Shown here piece by piece: positions 36,409 through 45,496 of a DNA stretch of 64,000 nucleotides. The stretch covers positions 326,195 to 390,194 of the forward strand of contig NZ_BOOF01000001.1 in assembly GCF_016863095.1 (NCBI RefSeq). Reading direction: 5' to 3'. The stretch comes from Microbispora siamensis. Its GTDB lineage: Bacteria > Actinomycetota > Actinomycetes > Streptosporangiales > Streptosporangiaceae. Under the pieces are notes generated by a model. It was not told the origin of the DNA and made no database searches. It saw only the letters and a list, made by a program, of their open reading frames with translations. A program made the translations under genes and the position numbers. How positions within the stretch are numbered: position 1 is the stretch's first letter; each line of letters starts with the position of its first letter.

Positions 36409-37002
36409 ATGGCTGCACGAACTGTTCGATCCCTTACCGCGCTCGCGGCGGCGGCCGTGCTGACGATGGCGCTGCTCGTCGGCTGCGGCGGCGGCACGCC
36501 CACCGCCCCGGCGTCCGGAGGCGCCGTCGCGGCCGGCCCGGCGGCGCTCGTCACGCCGACCGCGACCGAGAGCGAGTACAACTCGCCGTGCCCGACCGGC
36601 GGCAACGCCAAGAGGTTCGCCAAGACCCGGTTCGCGCTGCACGCGGGTCTCGCGCTCGGCGCCTTCCACCGCTACATCTACAAACCGCTGCGCAGCGGGG
36701 GTTTCCGGGCCGGAGCGGAGAAGCGCAAGCGCACGATCGCGAAGGCCGCGATCGCCGGCGCCTTCGCCCTGCACCAGCTGAAGGTCGCCAAGAGCTTCGC
36801 CACGGCCAATCCGAGCCTGTGCAGGGCCGTGGAGGGCGTCAACTCCCAGTTCAGCGCGCTGACCGACAAGCTGCACCACGGCACCGCCACGCCGGCCGAC
36901 ATCGACGCCGGCAAGAGCTCGATAGACGGCCTGCAGCGCGACGCCGCGAAGACCGGCTACAAGTTCAAGGAGCAGAACGTCACCATCCCGGGCACGAGCT
37001 GA
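36409..37002 (+). CDS. predicted lipoprotein of unknown function
   Basis: The 197 residues start MAARTVRSLTALAAAAVL with a lipobox LVGC at 23-26, so Cys26 should be lipidated. After a Thr/Pro/Ala linker the body starts SEYNSPCPTGGNAKRFAKTR and contains LALGAFHRYIYKPLRSGGF, RTIAKAAIAGAFALHQLKVAK and CRAVEGVNSQFSALTDKL, a helical domain with two cysteines. I do not recognise the family. Start ATG 36409 follows AGGGGGAAAAC. It is divergent from the Cys-rich peptide gene, so the two could share regulation, but nothing proves this. Confidence 0.75.
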   Translation: MAARTVRSLTALAAAAVLTMALLVGCGGGTPTAPASGGAVAAGPAALVTPTATESEYNSPCPTGGNAKRFAKTRFALHAGLALGAFHRYIYKPLRSGGFRAGAEKRKRTIAKAAIAGAFALHQLKVAKSFATANPSLCRAVEGVNSQFSALTDKLHHGTATPADIDAGKSSIDGLQRDAAKTGYKFKEQNVTIPGTS

Positions 37003-37035
37003 CCTCGGCCGGAGGACGCGGCCGGGCCGTGCCGG

Positions 37036-38172
37036 TCAGCCCACCTTGGCGAAGAACGCGCGGATGTCGGCGGCGAGGCGATCCGGCTGGTCCATCGCGA
37101 TGAAGTGGTGGCCACCCGGGTTGTCCTCGGGCCAGTGGAGGATCGTGTTGTGGCGTTCGGCGAGCCGGCGGATGCCGGGCGGGCCGCTGTACACGCCGGT
37201 CGGCGCGACCGTCTGGCCCTCCGGCCAGCCGAAGCCGGTGCTCTCGTAGTACGGCCACGCCGACGTCCCGAACGTCCCGGTGAACCAGTACAGGCTCACG
37301 TTGGTCAGGAACAGGTCCCGGTCGATCACCTGCTCCAGCGGTCTGCCCGAGGCGTTGAACTCGTGGAACTTCTGGGTCATCCAGGCCAGCGCCGCGAGCG
37401 GTGAGTCGTGCCACCCGTACGTGAAGGTCTGCGGCGCCGCGCGCAACAGCGCGTGGTGGTCGACGCCGTTCATCCAGTCCTGTTCCATCAGCCGGGCATA
37501 GGCCGCCCGCTCGTCCTCGGTCATCTCCGGGAGATCCTTCTCGGTGGGGAAGCCGAGACCGCTGACGATGTAGACGCCGGCCACGTTGCCGGGCGCGGCC
37601 TTGGCCACCTCCGGGGCGACGTAGGCCCCGAAGTCCCCGCCCTGCGCGCCGTACCGCTCGTAGCCGAGGCGACGCATCAGCTCCGCCCAGAGCCGCGCCA
37701 CGCGCGCCGCGGTCCAGCCGCTGCCGCGCGGCGGCGCGGAGAAGCCGAAGCCGGGCAGGGAGGGCACCACGACGTGGAACGCCCGGGCGGGGTCGCCGCC
37801 GTGCGTACGGGGGTCGGTGAGGCGGCCGATGAGCTCGGTGAACTCCAGGAACGAGTTCGGCCAGCCGTGCGTGAGGACGAGCGGCAGAGCGCCGGGCTCG
37901 GCCGAGCGTACGTGCAGGAAGTGGATGTCCTGGCCGTCGATCTCGGTCATGAACTGCGGGAACTCGTTCAGCCGCGCCTCGTGCCCGCGCCAGTCGTACT
38001 CCTCGCGCCAGTAGCGGGCGAGCTCCCGGAGGAAGGCGCCGGGAACGCCGCGGCTCCAGCCGCCGCCGGGCAGCTCACGGGGCCACCGGGCGCGGTCCAG
38101 CCGGTCGTTCAGGTCGGCCAGGTCGGCCGAAGCGATCTCGATACGGAATGGGCGGATCTCGGTGTTGCTCAT
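37036..38172 (-). CDS. epoxide hydrolase (alpha/beta hydrolase with EHN domain)
   Basis: Microsomal-type epoxide hydrolase. Of 378 residues, the N-terminal EHN domain starts IRPFRIEIASADLADLNDRL, with RARWPRELPGGGWSRG. The oxyanion region is LTHGWPNSFLEF, the nucleophile Asp lies in AQGGDFGAYVAPEVA (about residue 180) and the catalytic His in NPGGHHFIAMDQPD (about 358). YGWHDSPLAALAWM provides cap-region tyrosine candidates. Start ATG 38172. It is divergent from a WYL-type regulator with a palindrome between them. Confidence 0.9.
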   Translation of the reverse strand: MSNTEIRPFRIEIASADLADLNDRLDRARWPRELPGGGWSRGVPGAFLRELARYWREEYDWRGHEARLNEFPQFMTEIDGQDIHFLHVRSAEPGALPLVLTHGWPNSFLEFTELIGRLTDPRTHGGDPARAFHVVVPSLPGFGFSAPPRGSGWTAARVARLWAELMRRLGYERYGAQGGDFGAYVAPEVAKAAPGNVAGVYIVSGLGFPTEKDLPEMTEDERAAYARLMEQDWMNGVDHHALLRAAPQTFTYGWHDSPLAALAWMTQKFHEFNASGRPLEQVIDRDLFLTNVSLYWFTGTFGTSAWPYYESTGFGWPEGQTVAPTGVYSGPPGIRRLAERHNTILHWPEDNPGGHHFIAMDQPDRLAADIRAFFAKVG

Positions 38173-38220
38173 GTCTCTCCCGTTGCGTCGCGATGACGGG
38201 AACGACGCTAGGGGCCATGT

Positions 38221-38232
38221 AGGTCATGACCT
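38221..38232. promoter_or_regulatory. perfect 12-bp palindrome, candidate regulator operator
   Basis: AGGTCATGACCT lies in the 88-bp gap between the divergent epoxide hydrolase and WYL regulator genes, 49 bp before the hydrolase start. A nearby partial copy of the half-site reads TGACC at 38241-38245. Autoregulation and control of the hydrolase is the simplest reading. Confidence 0.55.
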
Positions 38233-38260
38233 GTCCTAGATGACCGGGCATGCTTGGTCC

Positions 38261-39235
38261 ATGAGTGACATGTCCGCACGGTTGCTCGCTCTGCTGTCGC
38301 TGCTGCAGACGCCCCGCGAGTGGCCGGGGAGCGAGCTGGCCGAGCGTCTTGAGGTCAGTCCCCGGACCATCCGCCGCGACATCGACCGCCTGCGCGAGCT
38401 GGGATACCCGGTCCAGGCGACGATGGGCGCGGTGGGCGGTTACCGGCTCGCCGCGGGCGCGGCCATGCCCCCGCTGCTGCTCGACGACGAGGAGGCGGTG
38501 GCCATCGCCGTCGGCCTGCGGACGGCCGCCGCGCATCCGGTGGACGGCATCGACGAGGCGTCCGTGCGCGCCTTGGCCAAGCTGGAGCAGGTGCTGCCGT
38601 CCCGGCTGCGGCACCGGGTGGGCGTGCTCGCCGCCGCGACCGTGCCGATGCTCGCCGGAGCCGAGCCGCCCGTGGACCCGCGGACCCTGGTGGTGCTCGC
38701 CGGGGCCGCCGCCAACCGCGAACGCCTCCGCTTCGCCTACCGGTCCGGCGACGGCGCCGAGACCAGGCGCCTGACCGAGCCGTACCGCCTGGTCACCGCC
38801 GGACGCCGGTGGTATCTGCTGGCGTACGACATCGACCGCGACGACTGGCGGGTCTTCCGTGCCGACCGGATCGGCGACCCGCACCCGACCGGCGTACGGG
38901 TCCCGGCCCGCGTGCCGCCGGAACAGGACCCGGCCGCGTTCGTCGCCGCCAAGCTGCACTCGTCCGCGCCCGTCTACGAGGTGGTGGCGACCGTACGCCT
39001 TCCGGCCGGCCAGGTGGCGGGCCGGCTCGGCGCCGCCGCGGGGACCGTCGAACCGATCGACGACCACAGCTGCCGCCTGCGCGGGCCGGCCGACACTCTG
39101 GAGTGGCTCGCGTCGCGCCTGCTCATGCTGGGCTGCGAGTTCGAGGTGCACGAGCCGCCGGAGCTGCGGGCGTACCTGGGTGCGCTGGGCGCCCGCGCCG
39201 CTCGCGCCGCCCAGACCCCGACGATAACCTATTGA
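38261..39235 (+). CDS. HTH and WYL domain transcriptional regulator (YafY type)
   Basis: DNA-binding regulator with ligand-sensing WYL domain. The protein begins MSDMSARLLALLSLLQTPRE, then the HTH region SELAERLEVSPRTIRRDIDR, GYPVQATMGAVGGYRLAAG, and a WYL domain with RFAYRSGDGAETRRLTEPYR and RRWYLLAYDIDRDDWRVFRA. A C-terminal WCX-like extension follows. Length is 324 residues from ATG 38261. An upstream ATG at 38240 and a later one at 38270 are alternatives; none has a strong SD. It is immediately upstream of the sulfonate operon, so it could regulate that as well as the divergent hydrolase. Confidence 0.88.
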   Translation: MSDMSARLLALLSLLQTPREWPGSELAERLEVSPRTIRRDIDRLRELGYPVQATMGAVGGYRLAAGAAMPPLLLDDEEAVAIAVGLRTAAAHPVDGIDEASVRALAKLEQVLPSRLRHRVGVLAAATVPMLAGAEPPVDPRTLVVLAGAAANRERLRFAYRSGDGAETRRLTEPYRLVTAGRRWYLLAYDIDRDDWRVFRADRIGDPHPTGVRVPARVPPEQDPAAFVAAKLHSSAPVYEVVATVRLPAGQVAGRLGAAAGTVEPIDDHSCRLRGPADTLEWLASRLLMLGCEFEVHEPPELRAYLGALGARAARAAQTPTITY

Positions 39236-39297
39236 CTTGGTAGGAAATGTGGGCAACTCTGGTGACGAATCCCCGTCGTCAACTTCGAGGTGTGTCC

Positions 39298-40143
39298 ATG
39301 TCCGTCGTCGAACTACAGGGCGAGTTGGGGGGCGCGGTCCGGGCCGGTCCCCGGCCGCGCCCCCGCTCCGCCACGGCCCGCGGCCCGAGGAGGGGGTGGC
39401 ACAGGTGGGTCAGCCCTCTCGTCGTCGTGCTGCTGTGGCAGGTCGCCAGCGCGTCCGGGCTGCTGCCGGCCCGGCTGCTCGCCGCCCCCTCGCAGATCGC
39501 CGCGACCGCGCTCGACCTGGTGCGCTCGGGGACGCTGCCCACGGCGATCGCGGTGTCCCTCGAACGGGTGCTCCTCGGCTTCGCCGCCGGAGCGGTCGCC
39601 GGCGTCGGCCTCGCGCTGGTCGCCGGGCTGAGCCGGACCGGTGAGAACGCCGTCGACCCGATCATGCAGATGCTCCGGGCGCTGCCGTTCTTCGGGCTGA
39701 TCCCGCTGTTCATCCTCTGGTTCGGGATCGGGGAGACGCCCAAGGTGCTGCTGGTGGCGCTCGCCGTCTCCTTCCCGCTCTACCTCAACACGTTCGCGGG
39801 CATCCGGGGCGTGGACGGCAAGCTCGCCGAGGTCGCCCGGACGCTCCGGCTCGGCCGGGCCGCGCTCGTACGGCACATCGTGCTGCCCGGCGCGCTCCCC
39901 CAGACGCTCGTCGGGCTGCGGCAGAGCCTCGGCGTGGCCTGGCTGGCGCTGATCGTGGCCGAGCAGGTCAACGCCGACGCCGGCCTCGGCTACATGATCA
40001 ACGACGCGCGCGAGTTCCTGCGCACCGACGTGATCGTGGTCGGCCTGCTCGTCTACAGCGCGCTCGGCCTGCTCACCGACGCCCTGGTCCGGCTCCTGGA
40101 AAGGAGGGCGCTGACATGGCGGCGCGAGTTCCTGTCCCGGTGA
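39298..40143 (+). CDS. ssuC: sulfonate-type ABC transporter permease (SsuC-like)
   Basis: Inner-membrane subunit of a nitrate/sulfonate/taurine-type importer. The 281 residues have about six hydrophobic segments and the EAA-type loop near EVARTLRLGRAALVRHIVLPGALPQ. Signature pieces are LRALPFFGLIPLFILWFGIG and GVAWLALIVAEQVNADAGLG. Start ATG 39298 follows GAGGTG; an ATG at 39247 lies before that SD. The last 28 bases overlap the ATPase gene. The sulfonate assignment comes from the SsuD-like gene of the same operon. Confidence 0.85.
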   Translation: MSVVELQGELGGAVRAGPRPRPRSATARGPRRGWHRWVSPLVVVLLWQVASASGLLPARLLAAPSQIAATALDLVRSGTLPTAIAVSLERVLLGFAAGAVAGVGLALVAGLSRTGENAVDPIMQMLRALPFFGLIPLFILWFGIGETPKVLLVALAVSFPLYLNTFAGIRGVDGKLAEVARTLRLGRAALVRHIVLPGALPQTLVGLRQSLGVAWLALIVAEQVNADAGLGYMINDAREFLRTDVIVVGLLVYSALGLLTDALVRLLERRALTWRREFLSR

Positions 40144-40919
40144 GTGGCACGGTGAGTGGCACGGTGAATGTCCCGGCGAGCGCGCAGGCCCCGGACGCCG
40201 TACGGCCGGCGGCCACAGCACAGGCCACCGTACGCGGGCTCACCCGGCGCTTCGGCGACCGCACCGTGCTCGACGGCCTCGACCTGACGATCGGGCGCGG
40301 CGAGTTCGTCGCGCTCCTCGGCCGCAGCGGCTCGGGCAAGTCCACGCTGCTGCGCGCGCTCGCGGGCCTGGACGAGGAGGTCGAGGGCGGCCTGGAGGTG
40401 GACGGCTCGGTGGCCGTGGCCTTCCAGGAGCCCCGGCTGGTGCCGTGGAAGCGGGTGCGCGACAACCTCACGCTCGGCCTGACCGCGCCTGACCCGGTCA
40501 GCAGGGCGGAGGCGGCGCTTGCCGAGGTCGGCCTGGCCGACCGGGCGGGGGCGTGGCCGCTGACGCTGTCCGGCGGCGAGGCGCAGCGGGCGAGCCTGGC
40601 CCGCGCGCTCGTCCGCGAGCCGGGTCTGCTGCTGCTCGACGAGCCGTTCAGCGCGCTCGACGCGCTGACCCGGATCACCGTGCACCGCCTGGTGCTCGAC
40701 CTGTGGGCGGCGCACGGCCCGGCCGTGCTGCTGGTGACCCACGACGTGGACGAGGCGCTGCTGCTGGCCGACCGGATCCTGGTGCTCGACGGCGGGCGCG
40801 TCGCGCACGAGTGGACCGTCGCCGCGCCGCGTCCCCGGCACCGCGACCACCCCGACCTGCTCACCCTGCGCGCGGCCCTGCTGTCCGCCCTGGGCGTCAC
40901 CCCGGAAGGACCCGCATGA
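40116..40919 (+). CDS. ssuB: sulfonate-type ABC transporter ATPase (SsuB-like)
   Basis: Nucleotide-binding subunit of the importer. The 267 residues carry Walker A LLGRSGSGKST (about 68-78), Q-loop AFQEPRLVPWKR, signature LSGGEAQRASLARAL, Walker B LLLLDEPFSALDAL and the switch His in LVTHDVDEAL. The N-terminal 30 residues are a non-conserved extension partly made by a 12-bp repeat. Start ATG 40116 lies inside ssuC with GGAGGG upstream. Stop overlaps the ssuA start as ATGA. Confidence 0.9.
   Translation: MAARVPVPVSGTVSGTVNVPASAQAPDAVRPAATAQATVRGLTRRFGDRTVLDGLDLTIGRGEFVALLGRSGSGKSTLLRALAGLDEEVEGGLEVDGSVAVAFQEPRLVPWKRVRDNLTLGLTAPDPVSRAEAALAEVGLADRAGAWPLTLSGGEAQRASLARALVREPGLLLLDEPFSALDALTRITVHRLVLDLWAAHGPAVLLVTHDVDEALLLADRILVLDGGRVAHEWTVAAPRPRHRDHPDLLTLRAALLSALGVTPEGPA
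40140..40175. repeat. 12-bp triple repeat in the SsuB N-terminus
   Basis: Units GTGAGTGGCACG at 40140-40151 and 40152-40163 are identical; 40164-40175 is a diverged third. They encode VSGT-VSGT-VNVP at residues 9-20. The first unit overlaps the ssuC stop codon. Confidence 0.85.
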
Positions 40920-41908
40920 CCAGGAGACTGCTCGCCGCGCTGCTGATCACTCTGGCGTCCGCCACGGCATGCGCCTCCACGGGACAGAGCGCGTCCGGCG
41001 GGAAGGACGGACAGGCCGCGGGCCGCGTCACCCTGCGGGTCGGCGACCAGAAGGCGGGATCGCAGGCGCTGCTCAAGGCCGCCGGGCTGCTCGACGGCAC
41101 CTCCTACGCGGTCACGTGGTCGCAGTTCACCTCCGGGCCGCCGCTGCTGGAGGCGGTCAACGCGGGCGCGGTCGACATCGGCGGCGTGGGCAACACCCCG
41201 CCCGTCTTCGCCGCCGCCTCCGGCTCCAAGATCAAGATCGTGGCCGCGTACCGGCAGAGCGCCAAGGGGTCGGCGATCCTCGTCCCCGACGGGTCCGCGA
41301 TCACCTCGCCGGCCCAGCTCAAGGGCAAGAAGATCGCGGTGGCGAAGGGCAGCTCGGCCCACTACCACCTGCTGGCGGTCCTGAAGAAGGAGGGCCTGTC
41401 CTTCAAGGACATCCAGCCGCAGTATCTCCAGCCCGCCGACGCCCTGGCGGCGTTCTCGTCCGGCACCGTCGACGCCTGGGCCATCTGGGACCCCTTCAGC
41501 TCGCAGGCCGAGATCCAGCACAAGGCGCGGCTGCTGGTCGACGGCGCGGGCATCGTCAACGGCCTCGGCTTCCAGGTCGCCGCTCCCGCCGCGCTCGACG
41601 ACGCGGGCAAGCGGGCCGCGATCGGCGACTTCCTCACCCGGCTGGCCAAGGCGCGGGTCTGGGCCGCGGCCCACCTGGACGAGTGGGCGAAGGTGTGGGC
41701 GCGGGAGACCGGCCTGCCGGTCGAGGTCGCGGACGCGGCCGTGGCCAACGCCGTGGCGACCCCGGTCGTGATCGACGACTCGGTCGTCTCCTCCGAGCAG
41801 GAGATCGCCGACGCGTTCTCCGCCGAGGGCCTCGTGCCGGGCACCGTCACGTTCTCGCAGTTCGTGGACGACCGCTTCAACGACGTCGTCAGGAAGGCGC
41901 AGCAATGA
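40916..41908 (+). CDS. ssuA: sulfonate-type ABC transporter substrate-binding lipoprotein (SsuA-like)
   Basis: Extracytoplasmic binding protein of the importer. The 330 residues have a signal sequence ending at Cys19 (LITLASATAC, a relaxed lipobox). The mature protein contains VTLRVGDQKAGSQALLKAAG, WSQFTSGPPLLEAVNAGAVDIGG, GNTPPVFAAASGSKIKIVAA, and KGKKIAVAKGSSAHYHLLAV, the standard SsuA/NMT1-like pattern. Start ATG 40916 overlaps ssuB, and its stop overlaps the monooxygenase gene, both as ATGA. Confidence 0.9.
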   Translation: MTRRLLAALLITLASATACASTGQSASGGKDGQAAGRVTLRVGDQKAGSQALLKAAGLLDGTSYAVTWSQFTSGPPLLEAVNAGAVDIGGVGNTPPVFAAASGSKIKIVAAYRQSAKGSAILVPDGSAITSPAQLKGKKIAVAKGSSAHYHLLAVLKKEGLSFKDIQPQYLQPADALAAFSSGTVDAWAIWDPFSSQAEIQHKARLLVDGAGIVNGLGFQVAAPAALDDAGKRAAIGDFLTRLAKARVWAAAHLDEWAKVWARETGLPVEVADAAVANAVATPVVIDDSVVSSEQEIADAFSAEGLVPGTVTFSQFVDDRFNDVVRKAQQ

Positions 41909-43074
41909 AGTTCCACTGGTTCCTGCCCACCTCGGGCGACGGCAGGGCGATCACCGGCGGCGGGCACGGTCTGCGCCGCGTGCACGGGCAGTCGCAGGCC
42001 ACCGCGTTCCGGCCGCCCACGATCGACTACCTCGCCCAGGTGGCCCGCGCGGCCGAGCAGGCCGGGTTCGAGGCCGTTCTCACCCCCACGGGCACCTACT
42101 GCGAGGACGCCTGGCTGGTCACCGCCGCGCTGACACAGGTGACGACCCGGCTGAAGTTCCTGGTCGCGTTCCGGCCCGGGGCGCTGTCCCCCACGCTCGC
42201 GGCGCAGATGGCCGCCACCTACCAGCGGATCTCCGGCGGCCGGCTGCTGCTGAACGTGGTGACCGGCGGGGAGGCGGCCGAGCAGCGGCGCTTCGGCGAC
42301 CACCTGGGCAAGGACGAGCGGTACGCGCGGACCGCCGAGTTCCTGTCGATCGTGCGCGGCGCCTGGGACGGCCCGTTCGACTTCACCGGCGACTACTACG
42401 ACGTCGAGGGGGCGACGGTCGCCGAGCGGCCCGACCCCGTGCCCGAACTGTACTTCGGCGGCTCCTCGGCCGCCGCGGGCCCGGTGGCGGCCCGGCACGT
42501 GGACGTCTACCTCACCTGGGGCGAGCCGCCGTCCCAGGTCGCGGCCAAGCTCGACTGGATACGCGAACTGGCCGCCGCAGAGGGCCGCACGCTGCGCTTC
42601 GGCGTACGACTGCACGTGATCACGAGGGACACCTCCAAGGAGGCGTGGGCGGAGGCCGGGCGGCTGCTCGACCGGATCTCCCCCGAGGACATCGCGTCGG
42701 CACGGGCCGTCCTGTCCCGCAGCGAGTCGGTCGGGCAGCAGCGGATGCTCGCGCTCCACGAAGGCTTCCACGGGGGCTCCCGCGGCGGCTCCCGCAGGGG
42801 TTCCCGCGGCGGCAGGGTCAGGGACCTGGAGATCCACCCCGGTCTGTGGGCGGGGATCGGCCTGGTGCGCGGCGGCGCCGGCACCGCGCTCGTCGGCAGC
42901 CACGCGGAGGTCGCCGACCTCGTCGAGGAGTACGCCGCGCTCGGCGTGGAGGAGTTCGTCCTGTCGGGCTACCCGCACCTGGAGGAGGCCTTCTGGTTCG
43001 GCGAGGGCGTGCTCCCCGAACTGCGCCGGCGCGGCCTGCTCGGCGCGGCGGCGCCCGTACGGCTGACCGCCTGA
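41905..43074 (+). CDS. ssuD: FMNH2-dependent alkanesulfonate monooxygenase (SsuD-like)
   Basis: Luciferase-like flavin monooxygenase releasing sulfite from alkanesulfonates. The 389 residues begin MKFHWFLPTSGDGRAITGG. They include LTPTGTYCEDAWLVTAALTQ, FLVAFRPGALSPTLAAQMA, NVVTGGEAAEQRRFGDHLGK, VRLHVITRDTSKEAWAEA and the C-terminal GTALVGSHAEVADLVEEYA, matching SsuD. Between LHEGFH and RVRDLEIHPGLWAGIGLVRG lies a Gly/Ser/Arg insertion (about 289-303) made by a 12-bp repeat. The reductase partner SsuE is not nearby. Stop codon lies within a terminator stem. Confidence 0.9.
   Translation: MKFHWFLPTSGDGRAITGGGHGLRRVHGQSQATAFRPPTIDYLAQVARAAEQAGFEAVLTPTGTYCEDAWLVTAALTQVTTRLKFLVAFRPGALSPTLAAQMAATYQRISGGRLLLNVVTGGEAAEQRRFGDHLGKDERYARTAEFLSIVRGAWDGPFDFTGDYYDVEGATVAERPDPVPELYFGGSSAAAGPVAARHVDVYLTWGEPPSQVAAKLDWIRELAAAEGRTLRFGVRLHVITRDTSKEAWAEAGRLLDRISPEDIASARAVLSRSESVGQQRMLALHEGFHGGSRGGSRRGSRGGRVRDLEIHPGLWAGIGLVRGGAGTALVGSHAEVADLVEEYAALGVEEFVLSGYPHLEEAFWFGEGVLPELRRRGLLGAAAPVRLTA
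42772..42807. repeat. 12-bp triple repeat inside ssuD
   Basis: Units of the type GGCGGCTCCCGC at 42772-42783, 42784-42795 and 42796-42807 encode GSRG-type residues about 290-301 of SsuD, a loop just before the conserved HPGLWAG segment. The period keeps the frame. Confidence 0.85.
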
Positions 43075-43099
43075 CGGCCCGCCGGGGCCCCCGCCGTCA
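43072..43099. terminator. compact bidirectional terminator including both stop codons
   Basis: TGACGGC (43072-43078) pairs with GCCGTCA (43093-43099) around a GC-rich loop. The stem starts with the ssuD stop TGA and ends with the stop codon of the convergent PH-domain gene (43097-43099). Confidence 0.65.
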
Positions 43100-43546
43100 C
43101 AGGCGGTCGGGGGCCTCGCCGCGTTCGCGGATGAGGGCGGTGAGCTGGGCCACCGCCCGGCGCGAACGTTCCCGCTCGGTGCTCTGGATGCCCATCGCGC
43201 CCAGGCTGACCCCGTTGGCGAGGTCCAGCTTGGGCCAGGGGTCGCCCTCCACCATGGTGACGTCCAGCACCTCGGCCCATTCGAAATGGTGCACCCGCAG
43301 CGGGTTCACCACCGTGATCCCCTTCTCGTCCGCCCGCACCCGCAGGCGGCCGAGCAGGTGCAGCACGCACGCCACCGCCACGCCGAAGGCGACCATGCCC
43401 ACCCGGTCGGGGAGCTTGAACTGCTCCGGCAGGCCGACGGCCAGCAGGATCGAGCCGATCACCATCACCGCCCCCATGCCGTACGCGATGATCGTCGTGA
43501 CCCGGGGCCGCCAGGTGACGGGCAGCGGCGGCGCGTTCTCAGGCAT
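43097..43546 (-). CDS. PH-domain (bPH6-type) small membrane protein
   Basis: Actinobacterial membrane protein of unknown function. The 149 residues begin MPENAPPLPVTWRPRVTTII, have two hydrophobic segments (about 16-36 and 49-65), then a bacterial PH-like domain LRVRADEKGITVVNPLRVHH, FEWAEVLDVTMVEGDPWPKL, ending in a helix with IQSTERERSRRAVAQLTALI. Start ATG 43546 has a GGGGGG run four bases upstream. It follows ribH by about 140 bp on the same strand, and this family is often found next to rib genes in actinomycetes. Confidence 0.8.
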   Translation of the reverse strand: MPENAPPLPVTWRPRVTTIIAYGMGAVMVIGSILLAVGLPEQFKLPDRVGMVAFGVAVACVLHLLGRLRVRADEKGITVVNPLRVHHFEWAEVLDVTMVEGDPWPKLDLANGVSLGAMGIQSTERERSRRAVAQLTALIRERGEAPDRL

Positions 43547-43689
43547 GACGCCCCCCACGAGCCGCGGCGCGGCGGCGTACGGCGTGCCCGGCCTGCAGGG
43601 CCGCGGGCGGATACTGCGTGATCACCAATCAAGTCTTCCCGGCTCGGCGCTGCGAATGCGAGGACTGCGGCTACGAGGTTCGGGCGAGG

Positions 43690-44236
<547 letters not shown>

Positions 44237-44240
<4 letters not shown>

Positions 44241-45496
44241 GAAGCCTCCTTGCCGAAGTGTTCGCCGTGGATGTCGCGGGGGACGCCGCCCGAGATCTCG
44301 TGGCCGAGCCGGTCGCGCTTGGCGGTCAGATACCTCTCGTTGTACGGGTTCATCGCCACCGGCATGGCCTCGCGGCCCAGGACCTTGATGCCGTACCCGT
44401 CCATGCCGCGCACCTTGGCCGGGTTGTTGGTCAGCAGCCGCACCGACTTCACGCCGAGGTCGGCGAGCATCTGCCCGGCGTTGGAGAACTCCCTGGCGTC
44501 CACCGGCAGCCCCAGCTCCAGGTTGGCGTCGACGGTGTCGCTGCCGTTGTCCTGCAGGCTGTAGGCCCGCAGCTTGGCCAGCAGGCCGATCCCCCGCCCC
44601 TCGTGGCCACGCAGGTACACGATCACGCCGCGCCCGTTCTCGGCGATCATGCGCATGGCGGTGTCGAGCTGCACGCCGCAGTCGCAGCGCAGCGAGCCGA
44701 GCACGTCGCCGGTGAGGCATTCCGAGTGCGCCCGGACGAGCACGTTCTCGCCGTCCTCGATGTCGCCGTACACCAGCGCGAGGTGCTCGCCGCCGTCGAG
44801 CGCGCTGGCGTAGCCGTACGCGCGCCAGACGCCGTACCGGTTGGGGATGCGCGTCTCGGCGACCCGGGTGACCATCCGCTCGGACCTGCGGCGGTGCTCG
44901 ATGAGCTGCTCGATCGACACCAGCGCGAGGTCGTGCTCGTCGGCGAACTCCCGCAGGCGGGGCAGGCGGGCCATCGTGCCGTCGTCGTTGACGATCTCGG
45001 CGAGCGCCCCGGCCGGGGTCAGCCCGGCGAGCCTGGCGAGGTCCACGGACGCCTCGGTGTGCCCCGGCCGCGCCAGCACGCCGCCCTCCCGATAGCGCAG
45101 CGGGAAGATGTGCCCCGGCCGGACCAGCTCGTACGGCTCGGTGGCCGAGTCGCACAGCGTCCTGATCGTCTTGGCCCGGTCGGCGGCGGAGATGCCCGTC
45201 GTCACCCCGTCCCTGGCGTCCACGCTGATCGTGTAGGCGGTGCGCAGGCGCTCGCGGTTGTCCTGCACCATCAGCGGCAGGCCCAGCCGGTCGAGCGTGG
45301 CGCCCTCCATGCCGACGCAGATGACGCCGCTCGTGTAGCGGATCATGAAGGCGACCAGCTCGGGCGTGGCCTTCGACGCCGCGAAGATGAGGTCGCCCTC
45401 GTTCTCCCGGTTCTCGTTGTCCACCACCACGACGGGCCTGCCGTCCCTGATGTCGTTGACGGCCCGCTCGATCGGGTCCAGCCTGATCTCACTCAT
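44237..45496 (-). CDS. ribBA: bifunctional 3,4-DHBP synthase / GTP cyclohydrolase II RibBA
   Basis: Supplies both precursors of the riboflavin pathway. Of 419 residues, the N-terminal DHBP synthase domain (to about 205) carries [28 protein letters not shown] and [20 protein letters not shown] with [13 protein letters not shown]. The C-terminal cyclohydrolase II domain carries the zinc cysteines in [33 protein letters not shown] and [17 protein letters not shown]. Start ATG 45496 overlaps the pnuC-like stop as ATGA. Both domains look complete. Confidence 0.97.

Noticed and set aside
35894..36418. 174-codon minus-strand frame in the peptide/lipoprotein intergenic region
   Set aside because: Arg/Pro-rich composition, no SD, and it would overlap the lipoprotein start.
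39232..39260. Possible promoter TTGACT-N17-AACTCT before the sulfonate operon
   Set aside because: The -10 hexamer fits poorly and the -35 overlaps the regulator's stop codon; not enough to call.
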